Assembly: GCA_946413265.1 (NCBI GenBank)
Contig: CAMKJU010000002.1
Span: forward strand, 1-64,000
DNA length: 64,000 nucleotides
Direction of reading: 5' to 3'
Origin: an uncultured Lentisphaerota bacterium
Lineage (GTDB): Bacteria > Verrucomicrobiota > Kiritimatiellia > RFP12 > UBA1067
The position numbers were made by a program, and so were the translations under genes. Under the pieces are notes generated by a model, which ran no database searches, was not told where the DNA came from, and saw only the letters and a program-made list of their open reading frames with translations. The stretch's first letter is position 1. Every line of letters begins with the position of its first letter. Positions 35,847-46,500 of this stretch are shown one piece after another.

Positions 35847-38021
35847 TCAGCCCCTTTTCCTGCGGCAGCAGCTCCAGCAGACGAGCACCGACACGCCCGC
35901 GAACGCGAACGCGGCCAGGCGGTGGCTCCACAGCAGGACCTCCTGTCCAAGCTCGCCGTAGACCGTCATCATCGGCATCACAGCCGTGAACACCGTTCCG
36001 ACCGCGCACACGAGCCAGAGGAGCCAGAGGATTCCCTGCCCGAACTTCTTAGTACGGTCGGCCGCACGGAAGAGCGCAAGCAGAGCCGCACATGCCGCGA
36101 GGGCGCCGCCCGCCACCATGTGGAGGACCAGCCACCAGCTCGTCATGCCGCCGCACATCCAGCCGATTGCTCCCGAAAGGGCGAGGTAGATGAGACTGAC
36201 AACGAATCCCATATCCACAATCCACTTCGTGAAGCCCCAGGCGAAGGACAACGTGCCCTCGGAAATCTTCGCGCCGAGACGGTTCAGCACCACGGCCGCC
36301 GCCGCACATACGAAGAGGAAGAGGAAGCCGAACACCGACCAGAGGAAGAACTTGAAGATCGGACGCATCGCGAACGTCGTGCCGAGTACGGCATGATAGG
36401 CGGGCGACAGTCCAAGGAACTCTGTCTGCTGGACCGGATCGACCTCGGCGTCCACGATCGGCCCCGTCGGCACGACCTTCCCGAAGAAGAACTCTGAATC
36501 CGACGTATGACAGTCCGCGCACTTCACCGGCGCTGCGCCGCGTGCCTGACGAGCCGGACGCACGTCGTGGCCGACCGGCCAAGAAACCGGCGCCGCAGCC
36601 ACATGCTCGCGCGCGACGATTGTTGCGTTCGTACCATCGCCCTCGGCCGTCCAGAGGCGTCCGTGTCCGATAAAGCCGAACGACGCCTCTGGCTTCTTCG
36701 CCTTCAGCTCGTTCAGCATCCCCGCCACCACGGCCTTCGTGAACGCGTTCGTGCCGCGTGCGTTAAGCTCCGCAACGGTTTCGGGAGGAAGCGGCTTCAC
36801 CGTGTCGTTCGTGCCCAGCTCCGCGAAATAGCTCGGCCACGTCATGCGGTGCGCCTCGACCTTGCCCTCGGCGTTCTTCACGAACACGGGTTCCACAATG
36901 TTCGGCACGTCCGTGGCCCACTGGGCGCGTCCGTAGATGCCAATGCGGTTCGCGCGCGCCGTACGCACCTGCGCCCGCGCGCCACCCTGCGTCACGCCGC
37001 TGTGGCACACCGTGCAGGAAAGCTTCTCGAAATGGACGAGCGGGATGCCCTCGTGTGTCGGACGCGGCCCCGCGCCCTTCGGATCAGTATGGCAAGCCTG
37101 ACAGCTCGTCGTCGCAATGCGGTGGTCCATGCCGTTCTTGTGGCAGTCCACGCAGGTAAGCCCACGCTGGAGATGCACGTCGCCCGCGATCGAGTGGGAC
37201 GGCACACCAGCCTCGCTCACCGCATGGCAGGCGAGGCAGTTCTCGTTCTTCGGACGCCCCACTTCGAACACGCAGCGGTTCTTCGCGTCGAACCTGCGGA
37301 GGTCGTAAATGGTTTTCTCCGGCACCTTGAAGAGATGGTCGTCTGGGTTTTCGGCGCGGAGGCCGTCCCACGACGACTCCAGCCGTTCGTTCATGCCCTC
37401 GACGGCGCCGAGTCCGCTCGCCGCCGTCGCTGCGCCCGCGAAGTTCTCGCGCAACACCTGGCGCGCCCACTCGCTCGAGTCGTAGCCGCGCTGCTGGTGG
37501 CACGCGAGGCAGTTGGGACCGAGCGGTCCCGTCACGAACCAGCGCTGGCGCTCGCCGGCGACCTCCCCAACCGCGCGCGGATCACTGCCCACGCCACCAC
37601 CGGGGAAATTCCGCCCGAACATCTTCGTCCACTGCCAGCAGGAAAGACCAAATTCGGCGGGGCTGAACGCGCCAGCCTGCCCATGCAGCGTGAGCGGAAT
37701 CGCCGTGCCCGTCTTCTCGTCCGCCCAGAACCAGGGCTCCACAGTCACCGACTCCGGCGCGTCGTTGGTATCCAGCCCCGTGCGGAAGTGAGAGCCGCCG
37801 GACATCAGGTGCGTATCGTGGCACTGCGTACACGTCTTCGCCTGCGAGACGGGCTCCGGCAGCACGGACGCGGGGGAAATCTTTTCACCGTCCGCATCCA
37901 GCGGGGCGATGCGGTGGACGGGCACCGTGCGGCCGCCGTTGAAGTGGTCGGCCAACAAGGCGAACGGCACCGCTGCAATGGCGGCGGCGCAAGCGCGAAA
38001 AACAAATTTCATCGTTCTCAT
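35847..38021 (-). CDS. Membrane heptaheme c-type cytochrome
   Basis: A 724-residue protein. Signal peptide about 1-24 (FVFRACAAAIAAVPFALLA). Periplasmic part with seven CxxCH haem sites: CTQCH (64-68), two CLACH, CVDCH, CQACH, CTVCH and CADCH. After about residue 545 come four to five membrane helices with conserved His (HMVAGG, SHRLAAF) like di-haem cytochrome-b-type anchors. The combination suggests a quinol- or menaquinol-linked redox module. Next gene is apbE; upstream are exbD and exbB, 3 bp away. Substrate unknown; nitrite/tetrathionate-type reductases share the haem motif but not this layout. Confidence 0.85.
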   Translation of the reverse strand: MRTMKFVFRACAAAIAAVPFALLADHFNGGRTVPVHRIAPLDADGEKISPASVLPEPVSQAKTCTQCHDTHLMSGGSHFRTGLDTNDAPESVTVEPWFWADEKTGTAIPLTLHGQAGAFSPAEFGLSCWQWTKMFGRNFPGGGVGSDPRAVGEVAGERQRWFVTGPLGPNCLACHQQRGYDSSEWARQVLRENFAGAATAASGLGAVEGMNERLESSWDGLRAENPDDHLFKVPEKTIYDLRRFDAKNRCVFEVGRPKNENCLACHAVSEAGVPSHSIAGDVHLQRGLTCVDCHKNGMDHRIATTSCQACHTDPKGAGPRPTHEGIPLVHFEKLSCTVCHSGVTQGGARAQVRTARANRIGIYGRAQWATDVPNIVEPVFVKNAEGKVEAHRMTWPSYFAELGTNDTVKPLPPETVAELNARGTNAFTKAVVAGMLNELKAKKPEASFGFIGHGRLWTAEGDGTNATIVAREHVAAAPVSWPVGHDVRPARQARGAAPVKCADCHTSDSEFFFGKVVPTGPIVDAEVDPVQQTEFLGLSPAYHAVLGTTFAMRPIFKFFLWSVFGFLFLFVCAAAAVVLNRLGAKISEGTLSFAWGFTKWIVDMGFVVSLIYLALSGAIGWMCGGMTSWWLVLHMVAGGALAACAALLALFRAADRTKKFGQGILWLLWLVCAVGTVFTAVMPMMTVYGELGQEVLLWSHRLAAFAFAGVSVLVCWSCCRRKRG

Positions 38022-38024
38022 CTG

Positions 38025-38447
38025 TCACTTGCCTTTATCTTGGTCCTCTGTAGCGAGCGAGAAGTTCCACACGTTCGCCGTGCGGCAGGCGTCGATAAGG
38101 GACATGAGCTTCTCGTAGGGAACGGTCTTGTCCGCGCGGATCACGACCGGCTGGCCGGGGAAGTTCTCCGCAATGCGCGTCAGGCGCGACGTGACGTCCT
38201 CTAGCGTGAGGTGCTGTCCGTTCACCGATACCTCGCCCTTGTCGTTGAGGTTGAGGATGATCTCGCCCGGCATGCGTCCGGGAATCGTGGCGCTCTTGGC
38301 GGTGGGGAGCGTGATCGCGACCTCGGTCTCCCACTGCGAAAACACGCTCGACGTCACGAAGAAGCAGAGGAGCAGGAAGACGACGTCCATCAAAGACGCC
38401 ATCTGCACGGTGGGCGCGCTGCTCCGTTTGTTTTTCCTGAAGTTCAT
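38025..38447 (-). CDS. exbD: ExbD/TolR-family protein
   Basis: A 140-residue protein with membrane helix about 20-40 and the VQMASLMDVVFLLLCFFV segment; the Asp matches the proton-path residue. Periplasmic domain about 45-130. It overlaps exbB by 4 bp and ends 3 bp before the cytochrome gene. This is the second ExbBD set in the window and has a single ExbD, unlike the set at 11286-12980. Confidence 0.92.
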   Translation of the reverse strand: MNFRKNKRSSAPTVQMASLMDVVFLLLCFFVTSSVFSQWETEVAITLPTAKSATIPGRMPGEIILNLNDKGEVSVNGQHLTLEDVTSRLTRIAENFPGQPVVIRADKTVPYEKLMSLIDACRTANVWNFSLATEDQDKGK

Positions 38448-39079
38448 GCAAATGCCTTCTCAAGTGCGACGGCGAGCGTCTCGAGTCCCGAAATGCGCTT
38501 CGACGCGCGGCGGCGAAGCATGGCGTGGAAAACGAGACAGGGAATCGACACGACGAGACCGAACATCGTGGTGATGATGGCCTGCGAAACGCCCTGCGCG
38601 AGCACGACGGGACGCGCGTTCGCCGCGAGGTCGTTCGCGATGCCGCCGAACGCCTGGTACATGCCGAGCACCGTTCCGAGCAGACCCACCAGCGGCGCGA
38701 TCGCCGCGATGTCCGCCAGCCAGTCCACGGCCGCCTGAATCCGCTCCGCGAGGTGCGCGCCAGCCGTCTCGACCGCCGCCGACACGGGCGGCTTCGTACC
38801 CTGCGGTGCGCCGCGAACGGCATCGAGCGCCGCGAGCACCAGTACGCCGAACGGACACGGACGGCGCTGGCAGAGCCGGCGCGCCTCACCGTAGTCGCTC
38901 GTCTGTAGACGGCTGAACACGTCGCTGACAAGCGTCCGCGGCGTGATGGCTGCCCTACGCTGAGCGAGCAGAAGGTAAAGGACGATTGCAAGCGCGATCA
39001 CGGAAAGTCCGGCAAGCACCCACATGAGCGGGCCGCCGTTGCGCCACGCCTCCGCCAAGGTAATCCCTGTAATATTCAT
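38444..39079 (-). CDS. exbB: ExbB/TolQ-family proton channel
   Basis: A 211-residue protein with three membrane helices (about 18-38, 125-150, 165-190), the VGLLGTVLGMYQAFGG motif of the family and the final helix IITTMFGLVVSIPCLVF. No cleavable leader, unlike the other ExbB here. Start overlaps the argH stop by 4 bp, so argH, exbB and exbD are read together. Confidence 0.93.
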   Translation of the reverse strand: MNITGITLAEAWRNGGPLMWVLAGLSVIALAIVLYLLLAQRRAAITPRTLVSDVFSRLQTSDYGEARRLCQRRPCPFGVLVLAALDAVRGAPQGTKPPVSAAVETAGAHLAERIQAAVDWLADIAAIAPLVGLLGTVLGMYQAFGGIANDLAANARPVVLAQGVSQAIITTMFGLVVSIPCLVFHAMLRRRASKRISGLETLAVALEKAFA

Positions 39080-40437
39080 GACTGTAGAAGTTCCTTTCTT
39101 TTCGTTTCAAAATCCTGGCTGCGCCGTGCAACCGTGTTTTCAATTTCGGCAATACGCGATTCATAGAAGTTCCAGTCGAGTCCCGCCGTCGCGCCAGCGT
39201 GCGTCTTCGCCGCAACCGCCGCATCGGGGTCTTCCGTGGAAAGCGCCTCAAGGTTGTCGCGCACCTGGTGGTACGCCTCGCGCCACGGCGTGCCGGCCGC
39301 AACTTTCCGCAGCGCCACGTCCGTCGCAAACACGCCCGGTATGAACCCGGCACGCAGATGCGCCTCGTCCACGCCCATCCCAGCCACGAACTTCGCAAGA
39401 ATCCGCAGGGTGGTGCGCGTGATGGAAAGCCCCTTCATGTAAAGGCCCTTGCAGTCCTGCAAGTCGCGGTTGTAGCCGCCCGGCATCGCATGGAGGAGCG
39501 AGAGCGCCCCCGTGGCGAGTCCCAACAACTGCGCCGTCTTCGAGCGCACGAGCTCCAGCACGTCGGGGTTGTACTTCTGCGGCATGATCGACGAGCCCGT
39601 GCAGTACGCGCGCGGCAGCGTGAAGTAGCCGAACTCCGGCATCGAAAAGAGAATCATGTCCTCGGCGAGACGCGAGAGGACGGCCATCAGCTGCGCGAGT
39701 GCGCAGAGGAGGGAGACCTCGTCCTCGCCGCGCGCCATCGACGCGCCAAACACGTTGTGGAGCGGACGCGCGAAGCCGAGGAGGTCGCTCGTGCGCTTCC
39801 GGTCAAGCGGCAGCGGCACGCCATAGCCGGCGGCGGAGCCGAGCGGACAGAGATCATTCAGCTTGTAAGCCGCCTCGAGGTTCGCCGTCTGGTCGAGAAT
39901 CATCTCCGCGTGTCCCGTTGCCCAGCTGCCCACCGAACTCGGCATCGCCGGCTGAAGGTGCGTGCGGCCGACCATCGGCACGCGGTCGTGCGCCTTGCCA
40001 AAGGAGACGAGCGCGCGCGCGAGGGCGGCGACCTCCCCTTCTAGGCCATGCAGCTGGTCCTTGATGTGCAGGCGCACGTCCACCGCCACTTGGTCGTTAC
40101 GGCTCCGGCCCGTGTGGATCTTCTTGCCGAGGTCGCCGAGCGTCTCCGTGAGACGGCGCTCCACGGCCATGTGTACGTCCTGGTCCGATTCCTCGATCGT
40201 GAAGTTCCCCGCCTGCGCGGATGCGACGACCTGCGCGAGCGCGGCACGCACACGCGCCGCCTCGTCCTTCGTGACAACCGGCGGCGTGACGGGCATTTCC
40301 GAGAGCATCGTCACGTGGGCCGCCGTGCCGAGACAGTCCCAAGTCACCAGGTCCATGTCCAATACAGGATCGTCCCCGACAGTGTAGTCGAGCACGTCGG
40401 GATCAACGTCTCCCGTGATTGTCTTTTCGGTCTTCAT
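39076..40437 (-). CDS. argH: Argininosuccinate lyase
   Basis: Splits argininosuccinate into arginine and fumarate. The 453 residues contain HTGRSRNDQVAVDVRL, the THLQPAMPSSVGSW block and the superfamily signature as GSSIMPQKYNPDVLELVRSK; the second Lys of the usual MPQKKNP is Tyr here. The catalytic Ser lies in that loop. Start at ATG 40437; a TTG at 40455 is also in frame but lies at the predicted transcription start. No argG in the window. Confidence 0.95.
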   Translation of the reverse strand: MKTEKTITGDVDPDVLDYTVGDDPVLDMDLVTWDCLGTAAHVTMLSEMPVTPPVVTKDEAARVRAALAQVVASAQAGNFTIEESDQDVHMAVERRLTETLGDLGKKIHTGRSRNDQVAVDVRLHIKDQLHGLEGEVAALARALVSFGKAHDRVPMVGRTHLQPAMPSSVGSWATGHAEMILDQTANLEAAYKLNDLCPLGSAAGYGVPLPLDRKRTSDLLGFARPLHNVFGASMARGEDEVSLLCALAQLMAVLSRLAEDMILFSMPEFGYFTLPRAYCTGSSIMPQKYNPDVLELVRSKTAQLLGLATGALSLLHAMPGGYNRDLQDCKGLYMKGLSITRTTLRILAKFVAGMGVDEAHLRAGFIPGVFATDVALRKVAAGTPWREAYHQVRDNLEALSTEDPDAAVAAKTHAGATAGLDWNFYESRIAEIENTVARRSQDFETKRKELLQS

Positions 40438-40462
40438 CTCTTTTTTGCCTAGCAAGGGCTAT

Positions 40463-40491
40463 ATTATCGCAAAAAAGCGGCGCGGAATCAA
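40463..40491 (-). promoter_or_regulatory. Promoter of the argH-exbBD-cytochrome-apbE unit
   Basis: Minus strand -35 TTGATT (40486-40491), 17-bp spacer, -10 GATAAT (40463-40468). Predicted start close to 40456, giving a leader of about 18 bases before the ATG at 40437. Confidence 0.6.
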
Positions 40492-40539
40492 GCGAAACCA
40501 CACCTCGACGTACCTCGACAAGGTTGCCGTTTGGCGATT

Positions 40540-42930
40540 TCAACGCTTTTCCCTGTTCTGTATTAGCCCCAAAATGTAGCGGTGCGTGCGGCCCACGTCC
40601 TTAAGGGCACGTTCACGAACCTGTGGGGTCTTTAGCGACTTAGCCGCCTCAAGAGCGCGTTCCGCCGCCGCAAGCGCCTCGTCAAGCGAGCCTTGGCGTT
40701 GGTAAACCACAGCGAGGTTGTTCCAGGCGGATACGTCGTTCGGCTCCTTCTCCACGCATCGACGCAAGTAGGAGGCGGCCTTGTTGTACTGCTCCTCCTT
40801 GAGGTAGCTCATGCCCATCGCGAAGTTCGCCGGGGTATAGTCGGGGTCGGTCTGCAGCACCTTCTGCGCGTACTGCCGCGCCATAAGGAAGTCGAGCCGC
40901 TCCAGTCCGATGCGTAGCCCCTCGCGCGGCATCAGACGCCCCGTCTGCCACACCGTAAGCCCGTTCGCCTTCTGGCGCATGCGGCTGAGCGCGGGATTGG
41001 CCTCGTCAAGGGACGTGCCGAGCTTCTCCTCCTTCTCGGACAGCGCAAGGTCGTCCGCGCGGTCCGCCTGCTCCGAACGCCTGTGGCAGAACCACGCCAC
41101 GCGCCACTGGATGTGTAGGAACAGGTCGGCGAGAAGACGGTCGGCGTTGCCGTCGAGGTCGGGATTGTCCTTGCGCAGCGCGAGAATGCGATCCGCAAGC
41201 GCCCACGCGCGGGCGCAGCCGTTGGAGACCGCCTGTGCGTCGAGTCCAGTGGTACGGGCGAGAAGTCCCACGCATGTCGGCATCGTGCGCCCCTGCCGCT
41301 TCCAGAGCTCAAGACCGATCTGCGTGGCCATCGAGGAAAGACGCTCCGGCTTCGCGTTCGCCCACGTGCGGAGGAGATCGGCCGAGCCGAACGCGAGCAT
41401 GTCGCGGTCCTCCTGGTCCGCGCCGCCGCGTTGGCGGCATTTCTGGTGATAGACGGAGTTGTCCTCCAGGAACGGAAGCGCGACAAGTTTCTTCCCGCGG
41501 GCAGCCGCGCGCAACTCCACGCCCCGGTCAAGACGCCCGTCTGTGAACAGGACCTCGGCGTCGCCCGCCTCGTCCACCACCTGGTCGAGATAGTCATCCA
41601 CGATGCCAAGCAGTGCGCGGGCGGTCGTACACGGCAGACGCAGCACGACGGCGCAAAGCAGCAGGGCCATGAACGACCAGAACATCCAGCGGAACACGCG
41701 GCGAAGCTTGGCCACGGACTCCAGAGCGCGCTTGGCAGCCACCTCCTCCGTATCGTCCGGGAAACGCCGCGCCGCGATGCGGCGAATGTTGCGGAAGTAG
41801 ATTTCGCAGCAGAACACCACGCATCCGAACGTGGCCGTGAGCGCATTCAGGATTGCGAGCAGGCCAAGAAGGTACTCGCTCACTTGACGATGCACCGCCG
41901 ACCAGTTCCAGAACCAGAACGAAGAGAAAGGCGACAACTGCAGGATAGCCAAGACGGAGCTGGCGAGGATGATGAGTCCGTCGCCGTAGCGAAGAAACTT
42001 GTCGTCGTCCGCCGCCCGCTTCATCAGGTGGAGTGTCAGCCCGAACGGAACGAACACGAAAAACACAGCCGCGAACCATGCTACGGGCGTGGCGGCGGAA
42101 ACGACCTGAATGCCGTACAGATGGAACACGCGGATCACGAGATCGACCGGCTTCCAGTCGTGCGCCTCCAGCCCGCCCATTTGCGAGAACACCATGCAGT
42201 TGGCCGTAACCATGAGGACGTACCCTAGGAGGAACACGCCGATCAGACGCCACATCGAGACGAAACGGACGACGAGGTTCGCGAATGTGAACTGCGTGCC
42301 GCCGACAAAAAACGCGCTGAAGTACGTTGCCGCCAGCACCGCCAGGCCTAGCGCCACTCCCGCAACCGATTCCCCAGCGAGAACGCCGCAAAGCGTCACG
42401 GCAAAGCCGGCCAACAAAAGCCTGCCTGTGCGCAGGAACATCACGAACAGCAGCACGGCGGGCAGCGTGACCAGCAGTTCAAGCGTCTCGGGCAGGAACG
42501 TCTGCCCCATCCGCCACACCGGCTCCGAAAACGCCACAAGCAGAGTTCCAATGCCCGCAAGGATATAGAGGACGTGCCGCGACCAGTTGACGCGGCGACG
42601 GAGCGCCAGCTGCTCCAGCGGCATAATCACGTTGCCGAAGATCAGATAGATGCACGCGGTGCAGGTGCCTATCGCCAAGTGGCCGCACCACATCAACGCA
42701 ACGTCGATGGATCCTGCTCCGACCCAGCTCGCAAGCCCCGCAACGATCATGCGCCACAGACCCGGCATCGGGTCGTCCGGCGGGATGAGCCCCAGCGCCT
42801 CCGAAAGCGGCTGCCACACGGCCGGCGCGGAAATCGGACATCCGAAAAGGGCCAGCAGTCCGGCGACGAAGAGCCCAAGGCCGGCCGCAATCAGAACGTC
42901 CTTGCCCCTTTTGGACGCCGGCACCTCCAC
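40540..42930 (-). CDS. Polytopic membrane protein with C-terminal TPR repeats
   Basis: A 796-residue protein starting at GTG 42930, immediately after the PEP-CTERM gene's TAA, with GGAGG upstream. The first ~430 residues contain about ten to twelve membrane helices. A soluble part follows, with DGRLDRGVELRAAARGKKLVALPFL (about 475-500), then TPR units in the last 130 residues (LDFLMARQYAQKVLQTDPDYTPANFAMG, ASYLRRCVEKEPNDVSAWNNLA, ALAAAERALEAAK). The plan recalls membrane glycosyltransferase-TPR proteins, but no catalytic motif is certain. Third gene of the adhesin operon. Confidence 0.78.
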   Translation of the reverse strand: MEVPASKRGKDVLIAAGLGLFVAGLLALFGCPISAPAVWQPLSEALGLIPPDDPMPGLWRMIVAGLASWVGAGSIDVALMWCGHLAIGTCTACIYLIFGNVIMPLEQLALRRRVNWSRHVLYILAGIGTLLVAFSEPVWRMGQTFLPETLELLVTLPAVLLFVMFLRTGRLLLAGFAVTLCGVLAGESVAGVALGLAVLAATYFSAFFVGGTQFTFANLVVRFVSMWRLIGVFLLGYVLMVTANCMVFSQMGGLEAHDWKPVDLVIRVFHLYGIQVVSAATPVAWFAAVFFVFVPFGLTLHLMKRAADDDKFLRYGDGLIILASSVLAILQLSPFSSFWFWNWSAVHRQVSEYLLGLLAILNALTATFGCVVFCCEIYFRNIRRIAARRFPDDTEEVAAKRALESVAKLRRVFRWMFWSFMALLLCAVVLRLPCTTARALLGIVDDYLDQVVDEAGDAEVLFTDGRLDRGVELRAAARGKKLVALPFLEDNSVYHQKCRQRGGADQEDRDMLAFGSADLLRTWANAKPERLSSMATQIGLELWKRQGRTMPTCVGLLARTTGLDAQAVSNGCARAWALADRILALRKDNPDLDGNADRLLADLFLHIQWRVAWFCHRRSEQADRADDLALSEKEEKLGTSLDEANPALSRMRQKANGLTVWQTGRLMPREGLRIGLERLDFLMARQYAQKVLQTDPDYTPANFAMGMSYLKEEQYNKAASYLRRCVEKEPNDVSAWNNLAVVYQRQGSLDEALAAAERALEAAKSLKTPQVRERALKDVGRTHRYILGLIQNREKR

Positions 42931-43557
42931 TTAACGCCGCCTCCGCCGTAGAGCCAGCAGCCCCGCACCGACCAACAGCAGTAGCCCCGACGACGGCTCC
43001 GGCACGGGATACGCCTGCGGCGCCCACGCCATAAGGCCGTTCAGCGAAAGCGCGTCCGGACTCGTCAGATACGTATAACCAGCCGCCCCCTCCGCGCTTT
43101 TTAGGCTTGAGTACGCGAGAGAACCCGATGTTGCCAGCGTAGTCCACGCTCCGTTGTCGAAATTTCCCAGTTCAATTGCAAAACTCAACTCCGCCGCATT
43201 TGACGGCAACACAGCATACAGAAATGTTGGAAGGTATGCGTCGGCCATAGGCATCATGGATAGACCTGACGGGACAAATTCACCGTTGGAAGAGAATCCG
43301 AGCAGCAGCGGCGACGGGGTATCGCCGTCCAGCGACACCACACGGGCGGCATTGACGCGGTAATCCGTGCCGTTTTTGTTCCAGACGTAGTCGTCCCACG
43401 CCACCATTTGGTTGTCGAAGGTGATGATCGTTGGTTCGTCAACGATCTGGAAGTACAAGAGCGTATCGTCTGCGTGTGCGCATAGGGCACACACCAGAAG
43501 CACCGCAAAAACTTTCACCCCGATTTTTCTCATGTACGTCATCTTTCGTTCAGTCAT
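42931..43557 (-). CDS. PEP-CTERM exported protein
   Basis: A 208-residue protein with signal peptide (MRKIGVKVFAVLLVCALCAHA) and a PEP-CTERM sorting tail: VPEP, a hydrophobic stretch SSGLLLLVGAGLLAL and a run of Arg. Exosortase recognises this tail in Gram-negative bacteria that make extracellular polysaccharide; no exosortase gene is in the window. The mature part is beta-rich (LLYFQIVDEPTIITF, SYSSLKSAEGAAGYTYLT). Start: ATG 43557 overlaps the adhesin stop (ATGA); ATG 43533 begins the signal peptide directly and may be the true one. Confidence 0.88.
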   Translation of the reverse strand: MTERKMTYMRKIGVKVFAVLLVCALCAHADDTLLYFQIVDEPTIITFDNQMVAWDDYVWNKNGTDYRVNAARVVSLDGDTPSPLLLGFSSNGEFVPSGLSMMPMADAYLPTFLYAVLPSNAAELSFAIELGNFDNGAWTTLATSGSLAYSSLKSAEGAAGYTYLTSPDALSLNGLMAWAPQAYPVPEPSSGLLLLVGAGLLALRRRRR

Positions 43558-46500
43558 TTCCAAGTAAACGTGAATCCCGAACTCGCAGCACGGAAATAGA
43601 AGAATCCGGTACCCGACGGAATGGCCTTCTCGTAGGGTACGAACTGGGATGTGACGAACGTCGCACCGAACCACTCGACAGTTTTTGACTCGTAATGGCC
43701 CCATTTGTTATTCTTGTTGTTGTACCAGAGCGTCGTCTGAACGCCATTTTCGACAATGCGAATCGTATCCCGTGGATCGATTGCGTACTTGCTCCAGTCA
43801 AGGTCGTTCAGCTTCACACCAGAGAATGACGGATTGGCGATCAGAGCAAGCCCCGGACCCTTGTCCGTCGCGCCGGGTACCTCCACGGTGAAGGCTGACT
43901 CATCGTACTGGCCCACGAGGAAATATGGCTTGGAAGTGTTTGCACGTTGCACCCACGCCGCGCCGCCGCACGACATCGACACGACGTCAGGAGCCCCGGC
44001 CTCCGTGATCTTGTAGGTTCCGTCCGCCGCCCCGCTGACGGTTGTCACCATTTCCCATGTCCCGTCGGCCTTGACTTTCCACATCCTGTAGGTGCGAGCG
44101 TCGGCGTCAAGCGCGTACACCGCGTCTCCTGTCGAGAGGTTCAACCCGGCCACGTAGTTGTTCACCGTGATGTCGACCGCCTTGGCGGGGTCGCTCGCGA
44201 GCTGCCTCCACGGCACGGCGGTGACCGTGCTGGTCGTCGGGCTCTTGACTTCCAGTACGCCGATGATGTTCGTGGACGGGATTTCGTTCGTGATCGAGAG
44301 GTCGCATTTCGGCACGATCAGCGTCACCAGACGGTAGAGGCCGGACGCGTTCACGGAATTGCCATTGCCGTCCGCAAGCGCGATGTCGAACGACGGGTTG
44401 CCCGCCTCGAACGGCCCCGCCACGGTGCGCCATGCGTCGCCGTCGCCCTTCTTGCGGAGTTCACGGAGGACGATGTACCCGAGGTCCTTCTTGATGGAGG
44501 CGTCGGGGTCCGCGACCATCTTCGCGGAAATGGTCGCGGAATTGCCGCTCACCGTGTTGAGCAGCAGCTGGTCGGTCGCGGTGCCCGTGACGAGGTTCTC
44601 CCAGCGACGGAGGCCGTTCGGGTCGCGGGCGTTCAGCTTCTCGGTCGCATCCGCCTCTGAATAGTCGTCGGCGGTGATGTCGACGCCGACGGATTTCAGT
44701 ACCTCGACCAGCGCCGCCTCACGCGCCTGCGCCTCCTCCTCGCTCAGCGTCACGACGATGTTCGTGTTCGCCGCGCGCTGCGTGGCCTGCGGGATCGGAA
44801 TCGCCTTGTACGCGGCCGTGTAGACGGTGTTGCTCTGCACGGACTCAAGCGCGGGCGTCCAGTTCTTGAAGCGGTAGAGGTTCGCGGAATCCATCGCCTT
44901 GGCGGGCGCGTCCGGCGTCGCAATTGCATCGGCCGCCGTGCCGTACCAGTAGGCGGTTGCAGCCTTGAGTTCCGCGCCGTCTTCGTCCACGAACGACACG
45001 TCATAACGCTTGACATTGGTGAACGCGACGGTCTTGTCCTTCTCCATGAACGTGACGGTGCCGTTGGGCACCTGCACCTGCGAAAGCGGCGCCGCACCGT
45101 TGATGAGAAGGTTGGTCATGATGTAGCCTTCCGGCAGCACCTCGGACACCGTGTAGCGCAGGGCGTTGTCCTGCAAGGCGTGAATCGTGACGCTGCAGCC
45201 GCCAGTCACGCTGAGCGTGAACGCGCCGCCCGCAGGGGTGATCGTCTCTGTGTCGTATCCGCTGATCTCGAACGCGCCGGCGTTGTTGAGGTTGTCGGAC
45301 GCGATCGTGACGGTGAACTTGTCAACAGCGCTGTCCGCAGCCGAGGCGAGCGCCTTGACGGCAATCGTGAGGTCGAAGCCGGTCTCCTTGTAGACTGCGT
45401 AAATGGCGGGCTCGCCGTCGAAAAGGCTCCACGCGGAACCGTCCACGCTCCACTTCAGCTGGGCGTTCTCGACCTTGAGCTGCAACGCGTCGCCGGCCGC
45501 GACAGTCGCACCGGACATCGCCGAAAGGTTCGCGGCTCCGTCCACGCCGGCGGCGATGACGGTCTGGTTCATCGACGCCTCCTTCGAGCCGTCGAGCGCA
45601 AGCGGGATGCGGAACACGCCGCTGCCGGACGAGGCTACCTTCACAGGCATCTCGCCGACCTCGATTTCCGTCCCCTGCGCCGTATCCGTGTCGCCGAAGC
45701 CCATCTTGACAAGCGCGCTGCCGACATAGGTGATGGGCGAAATCTGCGTAAGCGCCCCGTTCGCGCCTTCCCTCATGTAGTAGATTTTCGGCATCTCCAC
45801 ATAGACGTAGTAGAGCTTGTACTCGCCAAGAGCAAGGGAGGTGTCGTTGTTCAGGTAGAGTCCGTAATACGACGAACCCTCCGGCTTGACGAAGCCGATG
45901 GAAGTTACGCGGCCCTTAAGCACCACGCGGTTCTCGTCCTCGCCGTTCGTCTCGTCTGGGACGCCGTAGAACACGCCTACAAAGAGCTTGCCTTCCGGAT
46001 CAGCCTTCAGAACGCCGCCCTCGCCAGCCTTGTTGCGCGCGAGCAACGTCTCCTCGGTCACCGTAAACGTGCCGCCCTTGTTAAGCGGAATCGTCACGGT
46101 ATAACCGGCCTCCGCCTCGGTGCGCCAGTTGTTGTCGTCGTGGTCGATCGTCTTGCCCTGCGACATGGCGACGTGCAGCTCCACGTCCGCCGCCTCACGC
46201 GTGTTCGTGAACGTCACGCTCGTCGCAGACGCCGTCGGCGTCGATTCGCAAGTAAAGCGATACGCACCATCGCCATTGTCGTTCTCCGTCGCAAAGCCAG
46301 CCTTCGGACGCTGGATGATGATAATCTTTTGTCCTGTAGTAACCGATGCCGTCCGTGTTCTTGTGTTCGTCAAGGTAACCTTTCTATTAGAACCCCAAAC
46401 CACCGTATCCCCTACCACAGCCGTTATAGATTCATCCCATGAGGCATTAGGAGAAGAGGTTTCCTGAAGCAGAGTGATGGTATCAACTCCGCCATCTTGC

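Noticed and set aside
43554-43600. LPXTG or PEP-CTERM anchor on the giant adhesin itself
   Set aside because: The C-terminus reads SGFTFTWK with no sorting motif, hydrophobic helix or basic tail.
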